Of a stretch of DNA of 64,000 bases, positions 16,595-25,008 are shown piece after piece. The stretch's first letter is position 1. The number at the start of each line of letters is the position of its first letter. The notes under the pieces were generated by a model. It was not told the DNA's origin. It searched no databases and saw only the letters and a program-made list of their open reading frames with translations. This DNA comes from Romboutsia weinsteinii (GTDB lineage Bacteria; Bacillota; Clostridia; Peptostreptococcales; Peptostreptococcaceae): contig NZ_NOJY02000015.1 in assembly GCF_002250835.2 (NCBI RefSeq), positions 1 through 64,000 on the forward strand, written 5' to 3'. The position numbers and the translations under genes were made by a program.

Positions 16595-17401
16595 ATGAAG
16601 AAAAAGTACAAAATTTTATTGTTATCATTAGTTTTTATGTTTACAGCCTTATTTTTATATCAAGTAGGTAAAGTAAATAAAGATGATGATGTTATTTCAG
16701 GTATATATGATAGAAAATTTAATGATTATGTGGTGTTTTATCCTCAGCATCAAGACGATGAAGTTTTGTGGGGAGGAAGTGCAATCGTTGAAGCAATAAG
16801 GCAACGAGGTTCAGATCACGTATTTGTAGTTTTAGTATCAGATGGATCTGGTGTAAATGTATTTAAAAATAAACAATATAAAGGATTATCTAGAGAAGAA
16901 AAATCGAAGTTAAGAAACAATGAATTTAAAGCTGCATTGAAGGATATGGGAATAAGTGAAGAAAATACTATAATACTTTCACAAATAGATGACAATGAAG
17001 GTACTCATTTTGAAAAAATGAAGGAAACAGCATTAGAATTTGAGAGAAAGTGCAAAAGTGTAACTCATATAGCTCACTCTTATAAGTATGACAATCATCC
17101 TATGCATAGAAGAAATGGAAAGGTAATTCAAAAATTATATAGCAATAACGAGATTAAGGATGCAATATATTTTATAAAGCCTGACTATGCAAAAAAGGTA
17201 AAGAAAGAGAAGAGGGTAATATATATTTCTAAAAATAATGAAGACTATAAAAAGATAAAAGATGCTTGCTTAGAATATAAATTAATAAATAAAGCTGCAA
17301 ATAGGTATGGAATAGGATACACTTCTGCTCATACATACTTTGATTATTTATTAAGAGATAAACATTTAACATCTATATTACATCTGCCTCTTAAGAAATA
17401 A
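16595..17401 (+). CDS. PIG-L/LmbE family deacetylase, membrane-anchored
   Basis: A 268-residue protein with an N-terminal hydrophobic helix (residues about 5-22) serving as signal or anchor, so the enzyme acts at the outer face. The zinc motif HQDDEVLWGG near residue 50 and the later histidine in NHPMHRRNG near 172 identify the PIG-L family, which removes acetyl groups from N-acetylglucosamine-type substrates. The ATG at 16595 is preferred to the in-frame ATG at 16586, because AAGGAG at 16579-16584 is too close to the latter. The substrate is unknown; a cell-surface glycan is plausible. Confidence 0.82.
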   Translation: MKKKYKILLLSLVFMFTALFLYQVGKVNKDDDVISGIYDRKFNDYVVFYPQHQDDEVLWGGSAIVEAIRQRGSDHVFVVLVSDGSGVNVFKNKQYKGLSREEKSKLRNNEFKAALKDMGISEENTIILSQIDDNEGTHFEKMKETALEFERKCKSVTHIAHSYKYDNHPMHRRNGKVIQKLYSNNEIKDAIYFIKPDYAKKVKKEKRVIYISKNNEDYKKIKDACLEYKLINKAANRYGIGYTSAHTYFDYLLRDKHLTSILHLPLKK

Positions 17402-17413
17402 ATATATTTATCT

Positions 17414-17444
17414 TGTTACAAGATATTGAAACTATTTTGTAACA
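17414..17444. promoter_or_regulatory. Inverted repeat upstream of the NfeD gene
   Basis: TGTTACAA at 17414-17421 and its exact complement TTGTAACA at 17437-17444, 15 bases apart, in the 104-base gap between the PIG-L and NfeD genes. It could be an operator or a weak terminator; there is no T run after it. Confidence 0.3.
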
Positions 17445-17505
17445 TTATAAATATAGTAAATGATATAATTAATAGTAAATAACAGTTTAAACAAGGGGGG
17501 TATAT

Positions 17506-17934
17506 ATGAAATTAATATGGCTTGCAGTAGCAATAGTATTTGCAGTTGGTGAAATGCTTACACCAAGTCTAACGTTAATCTGGTTTAGTATTAGTGCCCT
17601 TATACTAATAGTTTTAAGTAGCTTTATAGATAGTATACTAATTCAAGTTATACTATTTGCAGTAATTGCTATAGCATTATTAATTATAGCTACAAAAAAA
17701 ATGGTTAAGAAGGATAAAAACTATAAGTATAATACCAACTTACAAGCAATTCTGTTAAAAAAAGGGGTTGTAAAAACTGTGATACTTCCTAACCAAACAG
17801 GCACCGTAGTAGTTGAAGGTGAGGAGTGGAGCGCGGTATCCTTAGATAACTTAGAAATACAAGAGGGAACAGATGTAGAAATAGTAAAAATTGAGGGTGT
17901 AAAGTTAATTGTAAAATGTGCAAATAACAAATAA
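17506..17934 (+). CDS. NfeD-like membrane protein
   Basis: A 142-residue protein with two to three N-terminal hydrophobic helices (residues 1 to about 65) and a soluble C-terminal OB-fold domain (about 85-142: a GTVVVEGEEWSAVS segment and a VKIEGVKLIVK end). This is the short NfeD form that pairs with SPFH proteins in membrane microdomains. The next gene, 17 bases on, is such a protein. RBS AAGGGGGG lies 5 bases before the ATG. Confidence 0.88.
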   Translation: MKLIWLAVAIVFAVGEMLTPSLTLIWFSISALILIVLSSFIDSILIQVILFAVIAIALLIIATKKMVKKDKNYKYNTNLQAILLKKGVVKTVILPNQTGTVVVEGEEWSAVSLDNLEIQEGTDVEIVKIEGVKLIVKCANNK

Positions 17935-17951
17935 ATAGGGAGGGCTATATT

Positions 17952-18953
17952 ATGTTTTTTAGTAAATTTATAATAATAATAGTACTGATAATCGCAGTTG
18001 CTATTGCGAGTTTAATGTGTGTAAGGGTAATAAAGCAATCTAAAGTGGGTATAGTTATGAGGCTTGGTAAGTTTCATAAAGTTGCAGATACTGGAGTACA
18101 CTTCCTAGTTCCTTTTTTAGATCATATGTCATATGTTATAGATTTAAGAGAACATGTAGTTGATTTTCCGCCACAACCAGTAATAACTAAAGATAATGTA
18201 ACGATGCAAATAGATACAGTTGTATATTATAGAGTTACAGATCCTGCTAGATATACTTTTGAAATAGCAAATCCAATTACAGCTATTGAAAATTTAACTG
18301 CTACAACACTAAGAAATATAATTGGTGAGTTAGACTTAGATGAAACTTTAACATCTAGAGATGTTATAAATACAAAGATGAGAGCGATTTTAGATGAAGC
18401 TACAGATAAATGGGGAATCAAGGTAAATAGAGTTGAGTTAAAAAATATAATGCCTCCTCATGATATACAAGTAGCTATGGAAAAACAAATGAGGGCAGAA
18501 AGAGAAAGAAGAGAGTCTATATTACAAGCAGAAGGAAATAAATCTGCTACAATACTTCAAGCAGAAGGAGAAAAACAATCTGTTATACTAAAAGCTGAGG
18601 CAAAAAAAGAATCTATGATACGTGAGGCAGAAGGAGAGAAAGAATCTGCTATACTTAGAGCAGAGGGTGAAGCAGAATCAATTAGACAAATTGCTATAGC
18701 AAAGGCTCAAGGTGAAGCAGAAGTTATATTAAAGGTTCAAAAAGCTACTGCACAAGGGCTTAGAGATGTATTCTCTGCTATGAAAGAGTCTGATATAGAT
18801 GACAATATGTTAGCATTAAAATCTATGGAAGCTTTAGAACAAGTTGCTAAAGGTAATGCTACTAAATTAGTACTACCATCAGACACAGTTAGATTCTTAG
18901 GTACGTTTAAAGGTATAAAAGAAGTTCTAAGTGATGACAAAGAAAATATATAA
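17952..18953 (+). CDS. SPFH/band-7 (stomatin/QmcA-like) membrane protein
   Basis: A 333-residue protein: one N-terminal transmembrane helix (residues about 4-22), an SPFH domain (about 25-190, with GIVMRLGKFHKVADTGVHFLVP and the LDETLTSRDVINTKM segment), then a long charged coiled coil. The coil has repeated AEGEK/AEGEAE units (about 185-260) and a short C-terminal tail. Such proteins oligomerise on the membrane and organise proteases or lipid domains; the upstream NfeD protein is the standard partner. The Ala-Glu-Gly repeats belong to the coiled coil and are normal for the family. Confidence 0.92.
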   Translation: MFFSKFIIIIVLIIAVAIASLMCVRVIKQSKVGIVMRLGKFHKVADTGVHFLVPFLDHMSYVIDLREHVVDFPPQPVITKDNVTMQIDTVVYYRVTDPARYTFEIANPITAIENLTATTLRNIIGELDLDETLTSRDVINTKMRAILDEATDKWGIKVNRVELKNIMPPHDIQVAMEKQMRAERERRESILQAEGNKSATILQAEGEKQSVILKAEAKKESMIREAEGEKESAILRAEGEAESIRQIAIAKAQGEAEVILKVQKATAQGLRDVFSAMKESDIDDNMLALKSMEALEQVAKGNATKLVLPSDTVRFLGTFKGIKEVLSDDKENI

Positions 18954-18966
18954 ATAAAAAATAGTA

Positions 18967-18999
18967 AAATAAGGAGCGATAATCGCTCCTTATTTTTAG
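18967..18999 (+). terminator. Intrinsic terminator after the SPFH gene
   Basis: A 12-bp perfect stem (AAATAAGGAGCG at 18967-18978, complement at 18984-18995) and a short T run. Confidence 0.85.
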
Positions 19000-19272
19000 T
19001 TTCAATTCAATAATCTTAGTTTATTATAAAAAATGACAATTATAGAAGGTATTTATAGTTAAATAGAAGAATTTAAAAATATTATCTTTTTTATGACGTT
19101 AAAATATTAACTATATAATTTGTACGTGGATATATCGAAAAATATAAGTATAGGTAGATACAAATAAATAAATGTCGAAAGTTAAAAGAAATTGACCGAA
19201 TTTTTACAAAACTTACACATAAATTTTAATGTTCTTTATTATATAATTAGATAAGATAAAAAATAGACAAAT

Positions 19273-21225
19273 ATGAATGGGGGAATCGAGATTAAAACTA
19301 TATTAAAAGAAAAAGGGGTAGCTAAATACGAAGATATTATAAGTAGCGTGAATATAGAAAAGTTCAAATCAGGTAAATCATATGATAGTTATAAATTTAT
19401 GGGAAGTCATAGAGTAGATTGCAAAGGAGATATAGGTACGGCATTTACAGTTTGGGCACCAAATGCAAAACAAATCTACCTAGTTGGAGAATTTAATGAT
19501 TGGAATGAGAACTCTCATCCATTAACCAATATAAACTGCAGCGGAATATGGAGTATTTTTATTAAAGATTTAAATGAAGGAGAAGTATATAAATACTGTG
19601 TTATAGGTTGTGACGGAGTCAAAAGAATGAAGTCAGATCCGTATGCTCTTCACTCTGAACTAAGACCTAATACTGCATCTATAGTATATAACCTAGAAGA
19701 TTATAAATGGAAAGATGAAGACTGGCAATTAAAGAAAAAAATAAGAAATAATGATAAAAAACCTATGAATACTTACGAAGTGCAACTAGGATCTTGGAAG
19801 AGAAAATGGGATGGAGACTTTTTCTCTTATAAAGAACTATATGAGATGGTTGATTATGTGAAAGACATGGGGTATACACATATCGAGCTTCTACCAATTA
19901 CAGAATATCCTTTAGATATGTCGTGGGGATATCAAACAATTGGTTACTATAGTCCAACAAGTAGATATGGAACACCAGATGAACTTAGAGCATTCATTGA
20001 TAAATGCCATGAAAATGAGATTGGAGTAATAGTTGACTTTGCTTATAGCCATTATTGTAAAGATGAACATGGATTATATAAATTTGATGGATCACCACAA
20101 TTTGAATATGAAGATTCACTAAAAGCTGAAAATATTGGATGGGGAACAGCCCATTTTGATCTAGGAAAATCGGAAGTTAATAGTTTTTTATTATCAAATG
20201 TTCTTTATTGGTTTAAAGAATATCATATAGATGGAATAAGAGTGGATGCAGTATCTAGTATGTTGTACTTGGATTATGATATTGGGGATTATCATCCAAA
20301 TAAGTATGGTGGAAGAGAAAATTTAGAAGCTATAGATTTTATAAAGATATTCAATGAGGTTATATATAGATATATAGACAATCCTATTGTAGTGGCTGAA
20401 GAGTCAACAGCATGGCCTATGGTTACAGGACCAACTTATAAAGGAGCATTAGGATTTACTTATAAATGGAATATGGGTTGGATGAATGATACTTTGAAAT
20501 ACATGGAGATGGATCCTGTATATAGAAAATATCATCATGAACTAATAACATTTTCATTTATGTACGCTTTTTCAGAGAATTTTATCCTACCATTATCACA
20601 CGATGAAGTTGTACACGGAAAAAAATCATTGCTAGATAAGATGCCAGGTGATACTTGGCAGAAGTTTGCAAATCTAAGGTTACTATACTCATACTATATG
20701 ATTCACCCAGGAAAGAAATTATTATTTATGGGATGTGAGTTTGGACAAGGTCTTGAGTGGAGATATGCATACGGATTAGAATGGGAGTTATTAGAGATTG
20801 AAGCACATAAAAAAATGAAAGATTATGTTAAAGATTTAAACCATTTATATAAAAATGAAAAGGCTATGTATGAGATTGATAACAGTTATGAAGGATTCGA
20901 TTTTATTGATCCACATAACAGTGATCAAAGTGTAGTAACACTTATGAGAAAGGGTAAAAATCCAGAAGATTTTATTATAGCTGTAATTAACTTTACTCCT
21001 GTAGTGCATTATGACTATAAGATAGGTGTACCGTACTCAGGAACTTATGAAGAAATATTCAATTCTGATGATAAAGAATATTGGGGATCAGGTCAGAATA
21101 TGAAGGGCGAAGAACTATTTGCAAGTGAAGAAAAATGGCATAATAAAGAGTTTAATATAAGAATAAAAGTACCGCCACTAGGAGCTACTTTTATAAAGGG
21201 GAAAAATCTTATTTTAAATAAATAA
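19273..21225 (+). CDS. glgB: 1,4-alpha-glucan branching enzyme
   Basis: A 650-residue GH13 enzyme that creates alpha-1,6 branches in glycogen. It has an N-terminal carbohydrate-binding domain (CBM48-like, about 35-140, with FTVWAPNAKQIYLVGEFNDW), a catalytic barrel and a C-terminal beta domain. Predicted catalytic residues are Asp325 (GIRVDAVSSM), Glu376 (VVAEEST) and Asp444 (LSHDEVVHGKKS). It is first in a six-gene glycogen operon. The start is uncertain: the ATG at 19273 has no ribosome binding site, whereas GGGGGA at 19279-19284 is ideally placed for an in-frame ATT at 19291. The 275 bases upstream contain no clear promoter match apart from a TATAAT at 19114. Confidence 0.95.
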   Translation: MNGGIEIKTILKEKGVAKYEDIISSVNIEKFKSGKSYDSYKFMGSHRVDCKGDIGTAFTVWAPNAKQIYLVGEFNDWNENSHPLTNINCSGIWSIFIKDLNEGEVYKYCVIGCDGVKRMKSDPYALHSELRPNTASIVYNLEDYKWKDEDWQLKKKIRNNDKKPMNTYEVQLGSWKRKWDGDFFSYKELYEMVDYVKDMGYTHIELLPITEYPLDMSWGYQTIGYYSPTSRYGTPDELRAFIDKCHENEIGVIVDFAYSHYCKDEHGLYKFDGSPQFEYEDSLKAENIGWGTAHFDLGKSEVNSFLLSNVLYWFKEYHIDGIRVDAVSSMLYLDYDIGDYHPNKYGGRENLEAIDFIKIFNEVIYRYIDNPIVVAEESTAWPMVTGPTYKGALGFTYKWNMGWMNDTLKYMEMDPVYRKYHHELITFSFMYAFSENFILPLSHDEVVHGKKSLLDKMPGDTWQKFANLRLLYSYYMIHPGKKLLFMGCEFGQGLEWRYAYGLEWELLEIEAHKKMKDYVKDLNHLYKNEKAMYEIDNSYEGFDFIDPHNSDQSVVTLMRKGKNPEDFIIAVINFTPVVHYDYKIGVPYSGTYEEIFNSDDKEYWGSGQNMKGEELFASEEKWHNKEFNIRIKVPPLGATFIKGKNLILNK

Positions 21226-21251
21226 AATTATAATGAAGGGGGATATGGTTG

Positions 21252-22403
21252 ATGAGAAAAGAAATGATAGCAATGATATTAGCAGGAGGACAAGGATCGA
21301 GATTAGGGGTATTTACTAAAAGAATCGCAAAGCCTGCAGTGTCGTTTGGCGGAAAGTATAGAATAATAGATTTCGTGTTAAGTAACTGCTCTAACTCTGG
21401 AATAGATACAGTAGGTGTACTAACTCAATATAGACCATTGATTCTAAATTCACATATAGGCATGGGGAGCCATTGGGATTTAGATAGAATAAATGGTGGA
21501 GTGTATGTATTACAACCATATATGAATGAAAAAGAAGGTAATTGGTATAAAGGAACTGCAAATGCTATACAACAAAATATGGATTTTATAGAAAATTATA
21601 ATCCTAAGTACGTGGTAATCCTATCCGGAGATCATATCTATAAGATGGACTATAGTAAGATGTTAAAATACCATAAAGAAAAGAATTCTAAAGCAACAAT
21701 AGCAGTAATCGAAGTTCCATGGGACGAAGCATCAAGATTCGGTATAATGAACACTAATAAAGATGGAAGTATATATGAATTTGATGAAAAGCCAAGTAAT
21801 CCCAAAAGTAACTTAGCATCTATGGGAGTTTATATATTTGATTGGGATATGTTAAAAGGATACTTTAATAGTTCAGAAATGACAGGAATAAACTATGATG
21901 ACTTTGGTCATGATCTTATACCTAAGATGCTAGAAGATAATGTAGGTATGTATGCATATCCATTCAAAGGTTACTGGAGAGACGTAGGTACTATACAAAG
22001 TTTATGGGATGCAAATATGGATCTAATAAATGAATCAGATGTATTAGATTTAAATGACTCTAGATGGAGAATTTATACAAATACAATGGCAATGCCTCCT
22101 CAATATGTTGGAAAAGATGCAAATGTACATAAATCATTAGTAGCTGATGGATGCTCAGTATTAGGAAGTGTAGAAAATTCAGTTCTATCACATGGTGTTG
22201 AAATAGGTAAGGGAAGTATAATAAAAGATTCTGTAATAATGCCTAACGTAAAAATAGGAGAAAATGTAGTAATAGAAAAGGCTATGGTCGGTGAAAGTGC
22301 AGTAATAGAAAATAATGTAGTAGTAAGAAATAATGATGAGATAAATGTAGTATCTGAATATGAAGTTGTAAAGCCTGAAGCTGTGTTAGAAGGGGGATAT
22401 TAA
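21252..22403 (+). CDS. glgC: Glucose-1-phosphate adenylyltransferase (ADP-glucose pyrophosphorylase, catalytic)
   Basis: A 383-residue enzyme making ADP-glucose from ATP and glucose 1-phosphate, the committed step of glycogen synthesis. The N-terminal nucleotidyltransferase domain has [13 protein letters not shown] with the intact Arg for catalysis, [15 protein letters not shown], the [11 protein letters not shown] segment and [13 protein letters not shown]. The C-terminal part (about 290 onward) is a left-handed beta-helix that carries allosteric sites in the family. The ATG at 21252 is chosen over TTG at 21249 because of spacing from AAGGGGGGA. The glgD paralogue follows immediately. Confidence 0.95.
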   Translation: MRKEMIAMILAGGQGSRLGVFTKRIAKPAVSFGGKYRIIDFVLSNCSNSGIDTVGVLTQYRPLILNSHIGMGSHWDLDRINGGVYVLQPYMNEKEGNWYKGTANAIQQNMDFIENYNPKYVVILSGDHIYKMDYSKMLKYHKEKNSKATIAVIEVPWDEASRFGIMNTNKDGSIYEFDEKPSNPKSNLASMGVYIFDWDMLKGYFNSSEMTGINYDDFGHDLIPKMLEDNVGMYAYPFKGYWRDVGTIQSLWDANMDLINESDVLDLNDSRWRIYTNTMAMPPQYVGKDANVHKSLVADGCSVLGSVENSVLSHGVEIGKGSIIKDSVIMPNVKIGENVVIEKAMVGESAVIENNVVVRNNDEINVVSEYEVVKPEAVLEGGY

Positions 22404-22405
22404 TT

Positions 22406-23536
22406 ATGAGAAATGAGTGTATGGGGATAGTAAATTTAACAAAAAAAGGTGAACCAAGAATAAGCAAAATAAATGCAACAAGACCAATATCATCTACTCC
22501 AATAGCAGGAAGATACAGAGTAATAGACTTTGTTCTTTCTAATATGGTTAACTCAGGTATAAAAAATGTAGGTATATATGCAAAAGAAAAATATAGATCA
22601 TTAACTGACCATTTGGGTAGCGGAAAAGATTGGGATTTGAGTAGAAAAAAAGGGGGGCTATTTATATTTAGTCCTGAGAACACAAAATACTACAATATTA
22701 ATGCTAGCAGAAATGGAGATATATACAATCTATTAGCTAATATTGACTTTATAGAAAGAGGAGACGAGGAGTATGTATTAATAGCTCCAAGTTATATGAT
22801 ATGTAATATAGATTACTCAGAGGCATTAGAATATCACAAGAAATCTAATAATGATATAACTATGATTTATAAAAATATTAACAATGCAGATGAAGATTTT
22901 AAAGGAAATCTTACATTAGATTTAGATGGGAATAATAGAATTATAAGCATAGGTAACAATGTAGGCGCATTCCCGAGAGCTAATATATCTATGGAAACTT
23001 ACATAATGAAAAGAGAAGATCTTATTAAGTGTATATACCGTATAGTTAGTAAGGGGAGTCATTTATTCTTAGAAGATTTTATTATAGAAGAACTAAACAA
23101 TATAAAAGTTGGGGCATATGAGCATAAAGGATACTTAAAGTGCATAGACTCAATACAGTCATACTTTGAAATAAGTAATGATTTATTAAATAGAGATGTA
23201 GCAAAAGAGTTATTATACTCAGATAGAAAAATATTCACTAAAGAAAAAAATGAATCACCTACTATCTATACAGATACAGCAAATGTAAAAAACTCATTTA
23301 TAGCGACAGGGTGCGTAATAGAGGGAAGTGTAGAAAATAGTATAATATTTAGAAAAGTAAAGGTTAAAAAAGGATCAGTAATTAAAAATTCTATAATAAT
23401 GCAAAATTGTACAATTGAGCCTAGTGTAGAATTACATAATGTAGTATTTGATAAAAATATTTTCATTTCAGAAGGAAAAGAATTAAAAGGGGATGAGAGT
23501 TACCCAATTGTCATAGAAAAAAATATAAGTATGTAA
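22406..23536 (+). CDS. glgD: GlgD: non-catalytic regulatory ADP-glucose pyrophosphorylase subunit
   Basis: A 376-residue GlgC paralogue that starts two bases after the glgC stop. It keeps the RYRVIDFVLSNM and beta-helix regions but lacks the GGxGxRL nucleotide loop: the equivalent stretch reads NLTKKGEPRIS. That is the hallmark of Firmicute GlgD, which pairs with GlgC in a heterotetramer and tunes activity rather than catalysing. RBS AGGGGGA lies within the end of glgC. Confidence 0.93.
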   Translation: MRNECMGIVNLTKKGEPRISKINATRPISSTPIAGRYRVIDFVLSNMVNSGIKNVGIYAKEKYRSLTDHLGSGKDWDLSRKKGGLFIFSPENTKYYNINASRNGDIYNLLANIDFIERGDEEYVLIAPSYMICNIDYSEALEYHKKSNNDITMIYKNINNADEDFKGNLTLDLDGNNRIISIGNNVGAFPRANISMETYIMKREDLIKCIYRIVSKGSHLFLEDFIIEELNNIKVGAYEHKGYLKCIDSIQSYFEISNDLLNRDVAKELLYSDRKIFTKEKNESPTIYTDTANVKNSFIATGCVIEGSVENSIIFRKVKVKKGSVIKNSIIMQNCTIEPSVELHNVVFDKNIFISEGKELKGDESYPIVIEKNISM

Positions 23537-23550
23537 GGGGGAAATTTTTA

Positions 23551-24996
23551 GTGAAGGTTCTTTATACAACGTCAGAGTGTTGGCCTTTTGCAAAAACTGG
23601 TGGACTTGGAGATGTAGCTTATGCACTACCTAAAGCGCTAAAAAAAGAGGGGGTCGACGTAAGAGTAATATTACCAAAGTACTCGACTATACCGAATTAT
23701 CTAAAAGAAAAATTAAAAGAGGTAGCTATATTTAATGTAAATGTAGGGTGGAGAAATCAGTATTGCGGATTGTATGAAATGGAATTAGATGGTGTGAAAT
23801 TTTATTTTATAGACAATGAATTTTACTTCAGAAGAGAGGGTGAGTTAGCATATCTTTATGGATATGGAGATGATGCAGAAAGATTTACTTTCTTTAGTAA
23901 TGCTGTATTAGAGGCGATAGGTAGACTAGATTTCTATCCTGATGTTATTCATATAAATGACTGGCACACAGGTATGATACCTTTAATATTAAAAGAAAAA
24001 TATAGTCAGCTAGAAAAATATAGAGGTATAAAAACTATTTATACTATCCATAATCTACAATACCAAGGTGTATTTAGTAATGATGCTTTAGGCAATGTTC
24101 TAGATTTACCATATAAATATTTAGAAAATGGCGATGTTGAATACTACGGCGGCGTTAGTTTTATGAAATCAGGAATAGTGTTTTCAGACAAAGTAACTAC
24201 AGTAAGTCCTACTTATGTAAATGAGATACAAACAGGTTTTTATGGAGAAAAATTAGATGGATTACTTAGATGCAATCAACATAAGTTACAAGGTATATTA
24301 AATGGAATAGATTATGATTTAAATAATCCGAAGACTGACAAAAACATATTTGTAAATTATGATGCTGATAGTGTAGATAAAAAAGTAAAAAATAAATTAG
24401 AACTTCAAAAGATACTAGGGTTAAAGCAAGATGCTAATATACCGTTAGTAGGTATAGTATCTAGACTAGTATCACAAAAAGGGTTTGATTTAATATCATA
24501 TATTATGCCAGAAATAATGAGAGAAGATTTACAACTGGTAGTATTAGGTACTGGTGAACATCAATATCAATCTATGTTTAATTACTATAATGCTCATTCT
24601 CCAGAAAAAGTTTCAGCTAGAATTACTTTTGATAGTGCACTTGCACAACAAATATATGCTGCTAGTGACATCTTCCTAATGCCATCATTATTTGAACCAT
24701 GTGGAATAGGTCAGATGCTAGCTATGAGATATGGTACACTTCCTATTGTTAGAGAAACAGGAGGATTAAAGGATACTGTAACTCCATACAATCGATATAC
24801 TGGAGAAGGTAATGGATTTAGTTTTGCAAACTATAATGCTCATGAAATGTTATTCTGCCTTCAAGGAGCACTAAGGTTGTATAAAGAAGATAAGAAGGCT
24901 TGGCTGAAGTTAGTAGACAATGCTATGAGAACTGATAATAGTTGGAATAAATCAGCTAAGGCGTATATACAGACATACAAAGATATAATCAATTAA
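23551..24996 (+). CDS. glgA: Glycogen synthase
   Basis: A 481-residue GT5 enzyme adding glucose from ADP-glucose to alpha-1,4-glucan. The ADP-glucose-binding motif KTGGLGDV is at residues 15-22. HINDWHTG, TIHNLQYQG and the C-terminal SLFEPCGIGQML with the retaining-GT Glu complete the family signature. It starts with GTG at 23551, preceded by AAGGGGGA, 14 bases after glgD. Confidence 0.96.
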   Translation: MKVLYTTSECWPFAKTGGLGDVAYALPKALKKEGVDVRVILPKYSTIPNYLKEKLKEVAIFNVNVGWRNQYCGLYEMELDGVKFYFIDNEFYFRREGELAYLYGYGDDAERFTFFSNAVLEAIGRLDFYPDVIHINDWHTGMIPLILKEKYSQLEKYRGIKTIYTIHNLQYQGVFSNDALGNVLDLPYKYLENGDVEYYGGVSFMKSGIVFSDKVTTVSPTYVNEIQTGFYGEKLDGLLRCNQHKLQGILNGIDYDLNNPKTDKNIFVNYDADSVDKKVKNKLELQKILGLKQDANIPLVGIVSRLVSQKGFDLISYIMPEIMREDLQLVVLGTGEHQYQSMFNYYNAHSPEKVSARITFDSALAQQIYAASDIFLMPSLFEPCGIGQMLAMRYGTLPIVRETGGLKDTVTPYNRYTGEGNGFSFANYNAHEMLFCLQGALRLYKEDKKAWLKLVDNAMRTDNSWNKSAKAYIQTYKDIIN

Positions 24997-25008
24997 AGGG
25001 GTGGTTTA

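Noticed and set aside
18500..18740. Repeated GCAGAAGGAGA-like units
   Set aside because: These encode the AEGEK coiled-coil repeats normal for SPFH proteins, not a DNA-level repeat family.
22282..22683. 133-codon - strand ORF across glgC/glgD
   Set aside because: Spans the junction of two certain genes; low-complexity His/Leu/Tyr-rich product typical of an antisense shadow.
22406..23536. glgD as a degraded duplicate of glgC
   Set aside because: Loss of the nucleotide loop is the normal state of GlgD; the frame is intact and the gene order is standard.
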